NCBI GenBank assembly: GCA_003251535.1
Contig: QKFD01000060.1
Span: 1 to 64,000 of the forward strand
DNA from: Chromatiales bacterium
GTDB lineage: Bacteria; Pseudomonadota; Gammaproteobacteria; Thiohalomonadales; Thiohalomonadaceae
Length of the DNA stretch: 64,000 bases
Reading direction: 5' to 3'
Shown: positions 1-7,600 of the stretch, one piece after another
Numbering within the stretch: the stretch's first letter is position 1
Layout of the letters: the number at the start of each line of letters is the position of its first letter
Notes under the pieces: model-generated
The model's input: only the letters and a program-made list of their open reading frames with translations
Told to the model about the DNA's origin: nothing
Database searches by the model: none
Made by a program: the position numbers and the translations under genes

Positions 1-264
1 ACCTCCACCGTCTCTGCCAGATAGGCTGGATCGCTCGCATCGGCCAAGGCGCTGTAGTCAAAGTCACCGAGGGCTGCGCTCTTGGCCAGCGGTGAAGAGT
101 GCAGGCCAGCGGCAACAAACTGCTCCGTGGTCACCTTCGGCTGGCGGGCGGAGTTCGGCTGGAGCGGCATGAAGGGGAGGTTGTTGGGATCAAATGGCTG
201 GTGGGCACGCTCCAACTTTTTGCCGGCCAACCATCCTTTGAGCTTCTGCGCCTGCGCCAGCTCC
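1..264 (-). CDS. Unrecognised protein fragment, cut by left edge
   Basis: One minus-strand frame is open across the whole stretch and runs off the left edge. It reads as a soluble, fairly polar protein (for example LKGWLAGKKLERAHQPFDP, then MPLQPNSARQPKVTTEQF). I do not recognise the family. On its upstream side it abuts the IS66-type transposase tail near position 264, so its 5-prime end was probably lost to that insertion or to later decay. An in-frame ATG exists at 170, but the open frame continues above it, so the start is unknown. Codon use is GC-rich like the host genes, unlike the AT-rich genes to the right. It may be a broken gene; confidence that it is or was coding is moderate. Confidence 0.4.
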
Positions 265-494
265 ACAATAACCCGGCCGAGAATGTGATTCGGCCTATCG
301 CCCTGGGGCGCAAGAACTGGCTATTCGCCGGCTCGAAGTCTGCGGGGCGGCGCGCCGCCGCCATCATGAGCCTGCTCGCCACCGCCAAGGCCGACGGCCA
401 TGACCCCCACCATGCTTGGGTCTGCGACGTGCTTGAACGCCTGCCCACCACCCGCGCTTCTGATATCGCCTCCCTGCTTCCCCATACCTGGTAG
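264..494 (+). pseudogene. IS66-family transposase C-terminal remnant
   Basis: The last 75 or so codons of an IS66-type DDE transposase are visible. The conserved tail NNPAENVIRPIALGRKNW is followed by LFAGSKSAGRRAAAIMSL and the usual short tail ending in ASDIASLLPHTW before a TAG stop. The N-terminal zinc-finger-like region, the first catalytic residues and the accessory tnpA/tnpB genes are missing. Sequence upstream of about 264 reads as an unrelated minus-strand gene, so this is a truncated insertion-sequence relic and not a functional element. No terminal inverted repeat was identified. It marks the left border of a decayed accessory patch. Confidence 0.85.
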
Positions 495-581
495 CCTGCG
501 GGCATCTGAGCCTGTCGCTTGTTTTCAACCGAAGGCAAGGTGTCTTCAGCGGACGCTTACGATTTACGAGGATCCGCCCAA

Positions 582-1011
582 CTAGGTGCTTACCTTTCTT
601 TTTAAGAACAAAAGATATAAACCCGACACAAATCCCGAAATTACTCCACCTATCATTAATACCCATAAAGGCCATTCATTAGAGAACAGGCCGATCAAAC
701 CCACCATAGCGAAGAGCAGCCAGCAGCCAGTACGCACGAGTAACCGCTGATTGAATGGCAACAACTGAAGCACATAGGGTCGATATGACGAGAAAAACCA
801 AATAGGCATTAACACCAAAACCGATAACCATCGCCGGCACTATTGTAATGCCCGCATAAGACACGATGGTGTGCACATACTCTATTGGCCAATCATTCTG
901 TTTTAGTCGAGTGCCGATAAAAGGCATTTTATAAAAAAATTTAATAACAATAACTCCAGGCACTAGCAAACAGAATAGTTCAATTGCAGATTTAGCATTC
1001 AAGGTAGGCAC
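582..1011 (-). pseudogene. Small four-helix membrane protein, apparent frameshift
   Basis: Two overlapping minus-strand frames look like halves of one protein. The first (1011 to 679, GTG or TTG start) has hydrophobic segments around IELFCLLVPGVIVIKFF and VSYAGITIVPAMVIGFG. It then leaves the hydrophobic pattern and stops. The second frame (818 to 582) picks up with CWLLFAMVGLIGLF and WVLMIGGVISGFVSGLYLLF, ending in FLKRKVST. Joined near 740 they would give a protein of about 140 residues with four membrane helices. A single-base indel, real or from sequencing, would explain this. The gene is AT-rich compared with the flanking genome. It starts 13 bases after the stop of the fragment at 1025-1210. 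Family not recognised. Confidence 0.45.
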
Positions 1012-1024
1012 TCCCGTATTACGC

Positions 1025-1210
1025 TCATGGGGATATCAAAAGGGTTACCTTGCGATTGTTGAGCGCGACCCAAGCGTAACGCTTACCGCCACACAGCCCT
1101 CCATCTAGATCGGTGCCAAAGGCGAAGACGCTGGAGACGTCCACCGAGCCGCAGTCGTAGCGAGAAGTGACCCCGGAGGCACGCAGTGGGGCGATGACTA
1201 GGTTGGAGAC
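1025..1210 (-). pseudogene. C-terminal fragment of an unknown gene
   Basis: This minus-strand stretch of about 61 codons is GC-rich and protein-like (RASGVTSRYDCGSVDVSS, then FAFGTDLDGGLCGGKRYAW) and ends in a TGA at 1025-1027. There is no start codon or ribosome binding site. A stop lies a few codons upstream, and base composition becomes AT-rich exactly there, so only the 3-prime end of a larger gene seems to survive. The protein has two cysteines that could pair. I do not recognise the family. The AT-rich membrane gene follows at once on the same strand, so the two may once have been neighbours in one transcript. Confidence 0.35.
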
Positions 1211-1790
1211 ATTATTTCACATAACCCTAGACACACAATCAAAGCCACTCCCACAAAAACCATCAAAAGACACACTCATTGCCTTTCAAACCCACACAAT
1301 TTCACGCGACACACCTCAAGCATCCCCTCATTTTTCTCCTTAAAAATCTATCAGTTAGGAATCGTGTAGCGACGTAATCAACAATTTCGTGGCGAGGCGC
1401 GCTCAAAATTCCTCGGGAAATGAGCACCTGTTCAGAGCGAAAAATATCCTTGCCGCGAACGCGATGCGAACTGCGAGTAAAATGAGGGGAACCCTGAGGC
1501 GACACACTCCAATTTTTATGCTAAGCGAACAGAATCACTAAGCTGCTCTAGAAACCCTTCTATGAGACGCCAACTCGACTATTCGCCTCGACTACAACCA
1601 CATATTCTCGCACGATTACCGCGAGCGCTAAAATTAACCCGATTCAGCGCAACCACCTGAAATATAGTAAGAGCAACACCATTAGGATGGGTGTACAGGC
1701 ATTCGCATACCGCTCCACCACAATGCCTATTTTTTACTTTAGAACGGACTTCCTATTAGTTTTTTCTCTTTTCAAACGAAAAATCAGTAT
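1211..1790. other. AT-rich stretch without a convincing gene
   Basis: About 580 bases with no frame that looks like a real protein. A minus-strand ribosome binding site (AAGGAGAAAA before ATG near 1330) opens only a nine-codon frame. The longer minus frame at 1302-1505 has no clear start signal or recognisable content. I see no tRNA, no strong terminator and no direct repeats. It is best read as decayed accessory DNA. Confidence 0.5.
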
Positions 1791-1997
1791 CTATTTGAAG
1801 TCGAGACGTTGTTGTTCCCTGCTCGTAAAAAGGCAAAGAACCACCAATACCGTTATTACCGACACAGCAATTAGCAGCCTTTTCCATACAGCCAGATGGC
1901 TTGTAACGTACAACAAATCATCAAACACAAACATCGCTCCCACAAGAAGCACCGACACCAAAGCCGCCCTAAACAAACAGAATCGCCACCGACTCAT
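1791..1997 (-). CDS. Small two-helix membrane protein (68 aa)
   Basis: The frame starts at an ATG preceded by GAGGA seven bases upstream, a good ribosome binding site. The protein has two hydrophobic helices, one around residues 8-28 (LFRAALVSVLLVGAMFVF) and one around 40-58 (RLLIAVSVITVLVVLCLF). They are followed by a short charged cytoplasmic tail ending in QRLDFK. No family is recognised. The gene is AT-rich relative to the core genome and lies among other small membrane genes on the same strand. Lone small membrane proteins in such patches are sometimes immunity proteins, but nothing in the sequence proves that here. Confidence 0.5.
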   Translation of the reverse strand: MSRWRFCLFRAALVSVLLVGAMFVFDDLLYVTSHLAVWKRLLIAVSVITVLVVLCLFTSREQQRLDFK

Positions 1998-2014
1998 GAG
2001 AATTCCTCGACGTC

Positions 2015-2216
2015 TTAAGTGGATCTGAGAATAGCCACTGCACGGCTGACGATGAGGTAAATCATGGCCATGAAGATCTTCGCATTCTGATATTTACGAC
2101 CCCTGGCTCGGATGACCTAAAAAACCATTCAAACCTTCCAGTCATGCGCCAGTGTAGTTAGAGGTTTACCCGTGGGCAATTTGCTCAACGCTGTGCACTG
2201 CAAGGCACCTCATGCC
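2015..2216 (-). pseudogene. Degraded transposase C-terminus
   Basis: The minus strand preserves transposase-like wording interrupted by stops and at least one frameshift. VEQIAHG is followed, one frame over, by GKPLTTLAHDWKV. Then come two stop codons and VIRARGRKYQNAKIF leading into MAMIYLIVSRAVAILRST and a TAA. The final helix resembles the tails of IS4/IS5-like DDE transposases, but I cannot assign the family. Too many lesions are present for function. It is a second mobile-element relic in the same patch as the IS66 tail. Confidence 0.4.
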
Positions 2217-2388
2217 GTCTGTTGATGCATTTTCTCCCCACATCCAGCCCTGGCATTGAAGTATTCATATCTAAATGTTCACCCTCAGCGTAGGCGGTGG
2301 GGAAATTCAATAGAGCTGCCTTATTGGGCGTCTAGAGAGGATAAATTTCGCTCCTCAACCCACCTTCTCATAGATGTTCAGAGGCGAG

Positions 2389-2829
2389 TCAATTGGCTTT
2401 TTGTTGTAAACGCTTACGATTAGAGAAACAAAACAGAAGATGCAAAAATGCCATGGCAGCGTACCAATGCACCCTTACCGCAATAAATTGCTCACCCACT
2501 GTAGCGACAGCACAGGATGTTGCGACGATAAGAGAAATAGCCCAAGCGCTAGGCAGCCAATCTCCCTCCAGCCAGTCGCGGAAACGTCGTGAGGCACAGC
2601 ACGCAATCAAGAAAAACACAGGGAATCCCAAAGCCAGCAGGGTGAGAACGTACAATGGCGATCCGCCCGCCATTGCGGTAACTTGCAAATAGACAACCAT
2701 AGCGACAAAGCCAAACCCTAAGAAGACTGGATAGATACTTCGCAGCATCTTCCGAAGCACCATATACTCCACGAAAGTCAACACAAACCACAGGGTTAAC
2801 ATTTCATAAAAAAAGACATTATAGTTCAT
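2389..2829 (-). CDS. Four-helix membrane protein of unknown function (146 aa)
   Basis: The protein is hydrophobic along most of its length, with helices around residues 8-24 (EMLTLWFVLTFVEYMV), 34-52, 58-78 (LYVLTLLALGFPVFFLIACC) and 94-140. It ends in a positively charged tail (RKRLQQKAN). Its ATG overlaps the TAA of the preceding 50-codon frame (TAATG), so translation is probably coupled. No family is recognised. The gene is AT-rich compared with the genome and sits in the decayed accessory patch. It could be the last gene of a three-gene operon with the frames at 2829-2981 and 2992-3150. Confidence 0.55.
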   Translation of the reverse strand: MNYNVFFYEMLTLWFVLTFVEYMVLRKMLRSIYPVFLGFGFVAMVVYLQVTAMAGGSPLYVLTLLALGFPVFFLIACCASRRFRDWLEGDWLPSAWAISLIVATSCAVATVGEQFIAVRVHWYAAMAFLHLLFCFSNRKRLQQKAN

Positions 2830-2981
2830 TAGGTGACTGCTCTACCAAAAGCTCTTCGGATAGGACATCCTATCCATGAACGCTGTAAAAATGCCAAGAA
2901 ACATCTCTCATCGCTACGCCTGGCACGCTGACAAAAAATACGATAAGGAACCCTTTGACCTGGGCATCCAGCCAATGACAT
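2829..2981 (-). CDS. 50-residue basic, cysteine-containing peptide
   Basis: The frame opens at an ATG with a strong AAAGGAG site five bases upstream and ends in a TAA that shares one base with the ATG of the 146-residue membrane protein. The peptide (starting MSLAGCPGQRVPYRIFCQ) is rich in arginine and holds four cysteines. It has no membrane helix. It resembles no family known to me. The signals at both ends favour real translation, but the composition is odd, and it could be a translated leader or a gene eroded to a short relic. Confidence 0.4.
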   Translation of the reverse strand: MSLAGCPGQRVPYRIFCQRARRSDERCFLAFLQRSWIGCPIRRAFGRAVT

Positions 2982-2991
2982 CAAGACTCCT

Positions 2992-3150
2992 TTACGCTTT
3001 TCCAGACAACAGAAATACAGCCCCAACGACAACAAAGAGGCCGGCCATTATATATCTCCACCCTGCATCCAGCCCTAGACCACCAAACACCAAATAGAGA
3101 TCCAGCAACCCAGAAACGAGCAGTACAGCCCCGAAGATTCTCTCTTTCAT
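2992..3150 (-). CDS. 52-residue two-helix membrane peptide
   Basis: A short minus-strand frame starts MKERIFGAVLLVSGLLDLYL and ends LLSGKA before a TAA. Two hydrophobic segments (residues 5-22 and 33-50) are separated by a glycine-rich turn (VFGGLGLDAGWRY), so it probably forms a membrane hairpin. The stop lies 10 bases before the next start, and the strong ribosome binding site of the next gene begins right after this stop. The three genes from 3150 down to 2389 therefore look like one operon. The family is unknown, and the gene is shorter than most gene finders report. Confidence 0.5.
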   Translation of the reverse strand: MKERIFGAVLLVSGLLDLYLVFGGLGLDAGWRYIMAGLFVVVGAVFLLSGKA

Positions 3151-3655
3151 TGAGTGTTACACAACCCGTTTCTTAAAATTTACTTTAGAAACCTAGCCAG
3201 TGACCAGCAAAAATTATGAAGAATGGCACCCAATAACACCGGACACTATTCTTTGACATAAAAACTTCTAACGCTTCTTCCGATACATTCTTCAAACAAT
3301 CAAACTGTCTTATAGAATGATATATCACGTCCCACCGCCTCCCCGCGATCCACATCCCGATATGCCATTTGAATTTTCAAGCCGTTCTGCCAAAAAGAAT
3401 AAACAGACGACCTGGACACCCCTGACAAAAGCCTTCAGTCAGCCTGATGCAGGGCGCCCCCCAGTGTCGAGGAATAGCCCCCTGCCACCCAGCAGGGCCT
3501 TAAGAATTGACAGGAGACGAAATTACTACCACACCGTCCATCACATCAAGCCATTTTTATACATATGGTTTGATACCCTGTCAGAGATGACAGGTTTTCT
3601 TCATTCCCTTCCTCAAACTTCTTTTTGATGGGGTTTGTCGTGAGGTTGATGGCTT
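3151..3655. other. Intergenic stretch, no gene seen
   Basis: About 505 bases between the small membrane genes and the EamA transporter. The plus-strand frame at 3317-3628 has no ribosome binding site and a proline- and arginine-rich, shadow-like composition. The first 190 bases presumably hold the promoter of the minus-strand small-gene operon, but no clear -35/-10 pair stood out. The stretch marks the change from AT-rich accessory DNA back to the GC-rich core. Confidence 0.5.
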
Positions 3656-4558
3656 CTATTTCGAAAGAATCCGATCCCCTCGCGTTCCCCCTTGGCCCAC
3701 CGTCGTCCACTGCACAGCCAACACGCTGAGCAACACCGCTATGAGGCCCAACAGCGAGAGGCCATGCATCGTTTGCGATAGCAGACTCCACCCTAGCACC
3801 ACCGCCGTGAGGGGACTTAACAGCCCCAGGGAAGAGACCGCCACTGGAGGTAAACGGGCGATGCCGCGGAACCACAGAGCGTAGGCCAAGAGCGCCCCCA
3901 CCAGGCTCAGGTAGACATAGGCGGCTATTTGGATGGAGGAGAGGGGGGGCAGGGGGGCATCGACCCACCAGGCTATGGGTGCCAACATCACCCCGCCGAT
4001 TAGAAGTTGCCAACCGGTCAAGGCCATCAGCGGTACACCCAGACGCCAGCGCCGGGTGAGCCAAGTCCCAGTGGCCATGCAGATAGCGCCTGCGAGGGCG
4101 GCGCCTATTCCCACCGTCTCCCAGACGGTATCAGGAGAGAGGAACAGCGCCGCCATCCCGACCACTCCCATGACCGCCGCAACCACCGTGGTACGGGCGG
4201 GAGAATGGCGCTCCCAACCCCAGTTGAGCCCCATGATGAGGAGTGGTTGGATGGCACCCAATACGGCGGCCAGCCCCCCCGGGAGGCGATAGGCAGCGAC
4301 AAATAGCAGCGCTTGAAATAGCCCGATATTGAGGGCGGCCAGTACCAGTAATCGGCCCCACTCAGCGCGGGGAGGCGCCTTTCGCCACAACAGCACCAGC
4401 AGTAATCCGGCCGGCAGGACCCTGATTAAGGCGGCGGTGAAAGGGCGATCCGGCGGCAGCAGTTCCGAGGTCACTATGTAGGTTGTACCCCAGATCACCG
4501 GGGCGAAGGCGGTGACGACCACACTGCCCCACGGTAGTGAAACGGAGGGAGAGGACAT
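3656..4558 (-). CDS. EamA/DMT-family exporter (PecM-like)
   Basis: A 300-residue inner-membrane protein with about ten helices and the two internal EamA repeats of the drug/metabolite transporter superfamily. Typical signatures are APVIWGTTYIVTSELLPP near the N-terminus, LFVAAYRLPGGLAAVLGAIQ in the first repeat and LSLVGALLAYALWFRGI in the second. Length and layout match PecM/YdcZ-like exporters. It is divergent from a MarR-type regulator 73 bases away, with an 18-base palindrome between them. This is the classic arrangement of the PecS/PecM pair, in which the regulator represses the exporter until a small ligand binds. The substrate cannot be read from the sequence; a metabolite or aromatic efflux role is inference. 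The AT-rich patch ends just downstream. Confidence 0.85.
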   Translation of the reverse strand: MSSPSVSLPWGSVVVTAFAPVIWGTTYIVTSELLPPDRPFTAALIRVLPAGLLLVLLWRKAPPRAEWGRLLVLAALNIGLFQALLFVAAYRLPGGLAAVLGAIQPLLIMGLNWGWERHSPARTTVVAAVMGVVGMAALFLSPDTVWETVGIGAALAGAICMATGTWLTRRWRLGVPLMALTGWQLLIGGVMLAPIAWWVDAPLPPLSSIQIAAYVYLSLVGALLAYALWFRGIARLPPVAVSSLGLLSPLTAVVLGWSLLSQTMHGLSLLGLIAVLLSVLAVQWTTVGQGGTRGDRILSK

Positions 4559-4602
4559 ATCATTACCTTCAATTCAAGATAATTTGGATTCTAGGTAAGA
4601 TA

Positions 4603-4620
4603 TATCTTGACGTCAAGATA
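4603..4620. promoter_or_regulatory. Palindromic MarR-type operator
   Basis: TATCTTGACGTCAAGATA is a perfect 18-base palindrome between the divergent EamA and MarR genes. It ends 11 bases before the regulator start. A half-site, TCAAGATA, occurs at 4574-4581 on the side of the exporter gene. MarR-family dimers bind palindromes of this size and composition, so autorepression and repression of the exporter are likely. The family assignment of the regulator is from its protein sequence; binding is inferred. Confidence 0.8.
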
Positions 4621-4631
4621 ATGGGGGCCCC

Positions 4632-5141
4632 ATGAGCAGCGGACACCAACCAGCCGATGCAGTAGAACTCATTCTCCAGCAGTGGCGCCGTGAGCGCCCC
4701 GATCTCGATATCAGTCCGATGGGACCCATTGGGCGCCTCAGACGCTGTGCGGTGTTGTTGCAGCGCCGCTTGGAGGAGGCCTTTGCCCAGTTTGGTTTAA
4801 CGGCGTGGGAGTTCGATGTCTTGGCGACCTTACGGCGTGCAGGGGCGCCTTATCGCATGGCGCCCACGGCGCTATTCTCGGCCCTGATGATCACCTCGGG
4901 CACCATGACGCACCGGCTCAAACGCCTGGAGGCCAGTGCACTGATACAGCGCCTCCCCAACCAGCAAGACGCCCGCAGTATGCTGGTGGAGTTGACACCG
5001 CAGGGTTTGGCGCTGATAGACCGTGCGCTTGAGGCCCACCTCGAAAACGAGCGGGCGATCCTAGCGGCGCTCCCGCCCACGACGCTCAATAGCCTCGATA
5101 ACCAGCTCTCTGTGCTGCTCTCAGCCCTAGAGGAGTCGTAG
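4632..5141 (+). CDS. MarR-family transcriptional regulator (PecS-like)
   Basis: A 169-residue winged-helix repressor. The opening (QWRRERPDLDISPMGPIGRL) is the characteristic N-terminus of the MarR subgroup that includes PecS-like regulators. The DNA-binding core reads FGLTAWEFDVLATLRRAG, then TALFSALMITSGTMTHRLKR for the recognition helix. The wing follows with LPNQQDARSMLVELTPQG, where D and R are the usual wing residues. The C-terminal helices form the dimer interface. It is transcribed away from the EamA exporter, and the perfect palindrome at 4603-4620 lies in its own promoter region, so it should regulate both genes. The inducer is unknown. Confidence 0.88.
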   Translation: MSSGHQPADAVELILQQWRRERPDLDISPMGPIGRLRRCAVLLQRRLEEAFAQFGLTAWEFDVLATLRRAGAPYRMAPTALFSALMITSGTMTHRLKRLEASALIQRLPNQQDARSMLVELTPQGLALIDRALEAHLENERAILAALPPTTLNSLDNQLSVLLSALEES

Positions 5142-5685
5142 GGGAAGGGCTTTCGAGGGGGATATCCGCTCGCCTGCCGTCCCCATGACACCTGGCAAGA
5201 TGCCCCACCTCCAGCAGGCCGCGACAGCCCCCAATGGTCCTATGGCAGGGGCGACAGGGCTGGTGCCCGCCCCCTTGTCTCCCCAGATCGAGCCCCCGTT
5301 AATCCCGCCGCCTCAAGGGGTTGCTACTTCTACCAAATAGTGCTCTGACCCTTTTGACTGGATCTAAAACCCCACCATCCCTTAACTGGTTAACTTAAAT
5401 GGGGCCTCTGCCCAGGCAGAGAGACGTACCGCTTCAGGCCACTATTCCTACGACAATCCCTGGGGGGCGGCACGGCACAGCAAAGCAGCTGCTATCGCCG
5501 GTGAGGCTGCTATTGCGTCGCTATAACCCCCTTCACAGAGGGGTCGGATGGGTGTCGCAACTGTCAGGTTGCGACCAAATGCCGAAATTATGTTTCAAAT
5601 TGTGAAATGCTTAAGATCTGGAGGTAGGCTTAAGTTTCGTTTCGCATGGCCGATCCCGTCTAAGACCCAACTGAATCGATAGACC
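5142..5685. other. 544-base intergenic stretch with one hairpin
   Basis: No plausible gene on either strand. An 8-base perfect stem (GTCGCAAC at 5554-5561 with GTTGCGAC at 5568-5575, loop TGTCAG) lies about 110 bases before the next gene. It has no T-run, so it is not a standard terminator and could be a structured leader or an operator. A GC-rich first half follows the MarR gene, and an AT-richer second half precedes the M48-like gene, where its promoter should lie. Confidence 0.5.
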
Positions 5686-7530
5686 ATGACCCGATCCATG
5701 AACACGGAAGAGCTAGAGCGCTTTGGAGAGCTCATCCAGAAGGCGCACACCCTGGGGGATGCCAACCCCGAGCACTACCGCCAGCGGGTAGTGGCCCTGG
5801 CGCTGCTTGGTCCAGCGCTGTTCATCTCTGCTGCCATCCTCTTCCTTGGCCTTACCATCGGTGCTGTCGTCAGCCTGGTGGGGGGCCACCTGTTGATTGG
5901 CACGCTGCTGATACTGCTGGCGGGCCTGCTGTTGCGGATGTTTTGGGTACGCCTGCCGCCGCCCACCGGACATCGGCTCAATGCCCAAAAATACCCCCGT
6001 CTTTTCGGCGAAATTGACGAGATTTGCGGCAAACTCATCATCAAAAGGGTAGATGATGTACGCCTTGGCAACGGTTTCGGTATTGAGGTGGTGGAGACAC
6101 CGCTGTTCGGCGCCCTGCCGCTGCATCGGATCAGCGTAGTCATCGGCCTGCCACTGCTCACCGCCTTTGCCTCCACTGAAGCGGGGGCGCTACTGGCCCG
6201 CGAGCTGGCCCATGTCTCTTCCCACTGTGGCCCCATCCACCGCATGGTGATGGCAAGCCGCTCCATTGCCATGCGGTTGATGGAGACCTTGGAGGGTGAG
6301 GAGGGCCTCTTCTCCACCCCTTTACGCCGATTCTTTGAGTGGTATGCCCCGCGCTTGTATGCCTATAGCCTCGCCCTGGTCCACCGCTATGAATTGGAGG
6401 CGGATGCCGCCGCAGCAGAGGCCAGCTCAGTGGATGCAGTGGCCCTGGCGCTGGTGACGCGGGCGGTTAAACAGTCAGCTGCCGCGGAGCTGTTTTGGCA
6501 ACCGCTGTGGGCGCGGGCCAACGATGAGCCAGAACCGGTAACAGATGCCTGGAGCCAGCTGGCCCAGTTCCACCGCGACTTCAACGCGACCCGAGAGCAG
6601 ATATTGGCGCTGATCGCCCAGACCAGCAGTGGCGAGGAGGGCAATCCTGAACCCCCTCTTGGCGAGCGCTTGGAGCGGTTGCGTGCCAAGCTGCGACTAC
6701 CGCGGGAGTTCCGCCACAGTGCGGCCGAAAAGTTCTTGGGCGAGCGCTATCGCCCATGGCTGGCCAAGCTGGATGAGGAGTGGGCGGAAGATAATCTAAC
6801 CGAGTGGCAAGAGCGCTACATCGATACCCAAAACGCCCAGGCCCGGATGCTCGATCTCGGCCTTACGGGGGCAGATGAGCTGAGTAATGATGAACTATGG
6901 GAGCTGGCGACGCTGACGGAGCGCCTCAAGTCGGCCGAGGATGCGCTGGGCCACTATTGGGCATGGCATAAACGCAACCCCTCAAGCCCGCAGGGCGAAC
7001 TGGCCCTTGGCCGCTCGCTGCTGGCGCGAGGAGATGCCCGCGGACTACAGTTTCTGGAACACGCAGCAGAGGTACCCTCCCTACTGCTGGAGGCTAGCCA
7101 ACTGGCAGTGGCCTATCTGGAGCAGACGGGCAAAGAGGTGCAGGTCCGAGTCTGGCGCGGCCGTGCCCAGGCACAAGCAGAGCAGGCCCAGGCAGCGGAG
7201 CGAGAACGGGCCAGTGTGCGCACAACGGATACCTTTGAGCCACCGCAGCTCAGCAATGAACAGGTGCGGGAGCTTAAGCTGGCGCTGAGTTCGGTGCCCG
7301 GTCTGGAGGAGGCGCACATCGCCCGCAAGCGGCTCAATCACTTCCCAGAGCAACCACTCTATGTATTGGCCTGCAAAATTGCTGGGAGCCACAACGAACG
7401 GATGCGCCACCAGATCTTGGAGCGCACCCGCTCTCTTAACGGTGAAACGAGGGTGCTATTCACCCGCGGTGCCGAGTCAGGGGCGGCGGAAAAGACCCGC
7501 CGAGTGGGTGAGAAGGTGCTCTCTCTGTAG
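5686..7530 (+). CDS. M48-like membrane protein with degenerate zinc motif
   Basis: A 614-residue protein with two long hydrophobic segments near residues 35-85 (VVALALLGPALFISAAILFL and LIGTLLILLAGLLLRMFW), followed by a domain that resembles M48 zinc peptidases. Where M48 enzymes have HExxH, this protein has RELAH (Arg172 in place of the first histidine). The downstream partner motif YELEADAAAAEA (around residue 236) keeps the E..D pattern. The C-terminal half is helical, with TPR-like wording (LTERLKSAEDALGHYWAW, then NPSSPQGELALGRSLLARGD). It is probably a catalytically dead member of the family acting as a membrane scaffold or sensor; this is inference. Start at 5686; an ATG at 5698 is also possible. 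It is transcribed alone. Confidence 0.7.
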   Translation: MTRSMNTEELERFGELIQKAHTLGDANPEHYRQRVVALALLGPALFISAAILFLGLTIGAVVSLVGGHLLIGTLLILLAGLLLRMFWVRLPPPTGHRLNAQKYPRLFGEIDEICGKLIIKRVDDVRLGNGFGIEVVETPLFGALPLHRISVVIGLPLLTAFASTEAGALLARELAHVSSHCGPIHRMVMASRSIAMRLMETLEGEEGLFSTPLRRFFEWYAPRLYAYSLALVHRYELEADAAAAEASSVDAVALALVTRAVKQSAAAELFWQPLWARANDEPEPVTDAWSQLAQFHRDFNATREQILALIAQTSSGEEGNPEPPLGERLERLRAKLRLPREFRHSAAEKFLGERYRPWLAKLDEEWAEDNLTEWQERYIDTQNAQARMLDLGLTGADELSNDELWELATLTERLKSAEDALGHYWAWHKRNPSSPQGELALGRSLLARGDARGLQFLEHAAEVPSLLLEASQLAVAYLEQTGKEVQVRVWRGRAQAQAEQAQAAERERASVRTTDTFEPPQLSNEQVRELKLALSSVPGLEEAHIARKRLNHFPEQPLYVLACKIAGSHNERMRHQILERTRSLNGETRVLFTRGAESGAAEKTRRVGEKVLSL

Positions 7531-7542
7531 TAGTTGCAACCA

Positions 7543-7578
7543 CCCCACACCACTGATTGAGTTCAGTGTGGCGTGGGG
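7543..7578. terminator. Imperfect hairpin between convergent genes
   Basis: CCCCAC pairs with GTGGGG and CACTGA with TCAGTG, around a loop of TTGAGT, with a small internal bulge. It lies between the plus-strand M48-like gene and the minus-strand methyltransferase, so it may stop transcription from both sides. There is no T-run. Confidence 0.5.
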
Positions 7579-7600
7579 TAGCGCCTCCGCACCTAGACGC

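Noticed and set aside
1302-1505. A 67-codon minus-strand frame
   Set aside because: No start signal and no conserved-looking content.
1687-2028. A 113-codon plus-strand frame in the AT-rich patch
   Set aside because: It overlaps the better supported 68-residue minus-strand membrane gene, has no ribosome binding site and looks random.
3317-3628. A 103-codon plus-strand frame before the EamA gene
   Set aside because: No ribosome binding site, proline- and serine-rich shadow-like content, and no hydrophobic or domain pattern.
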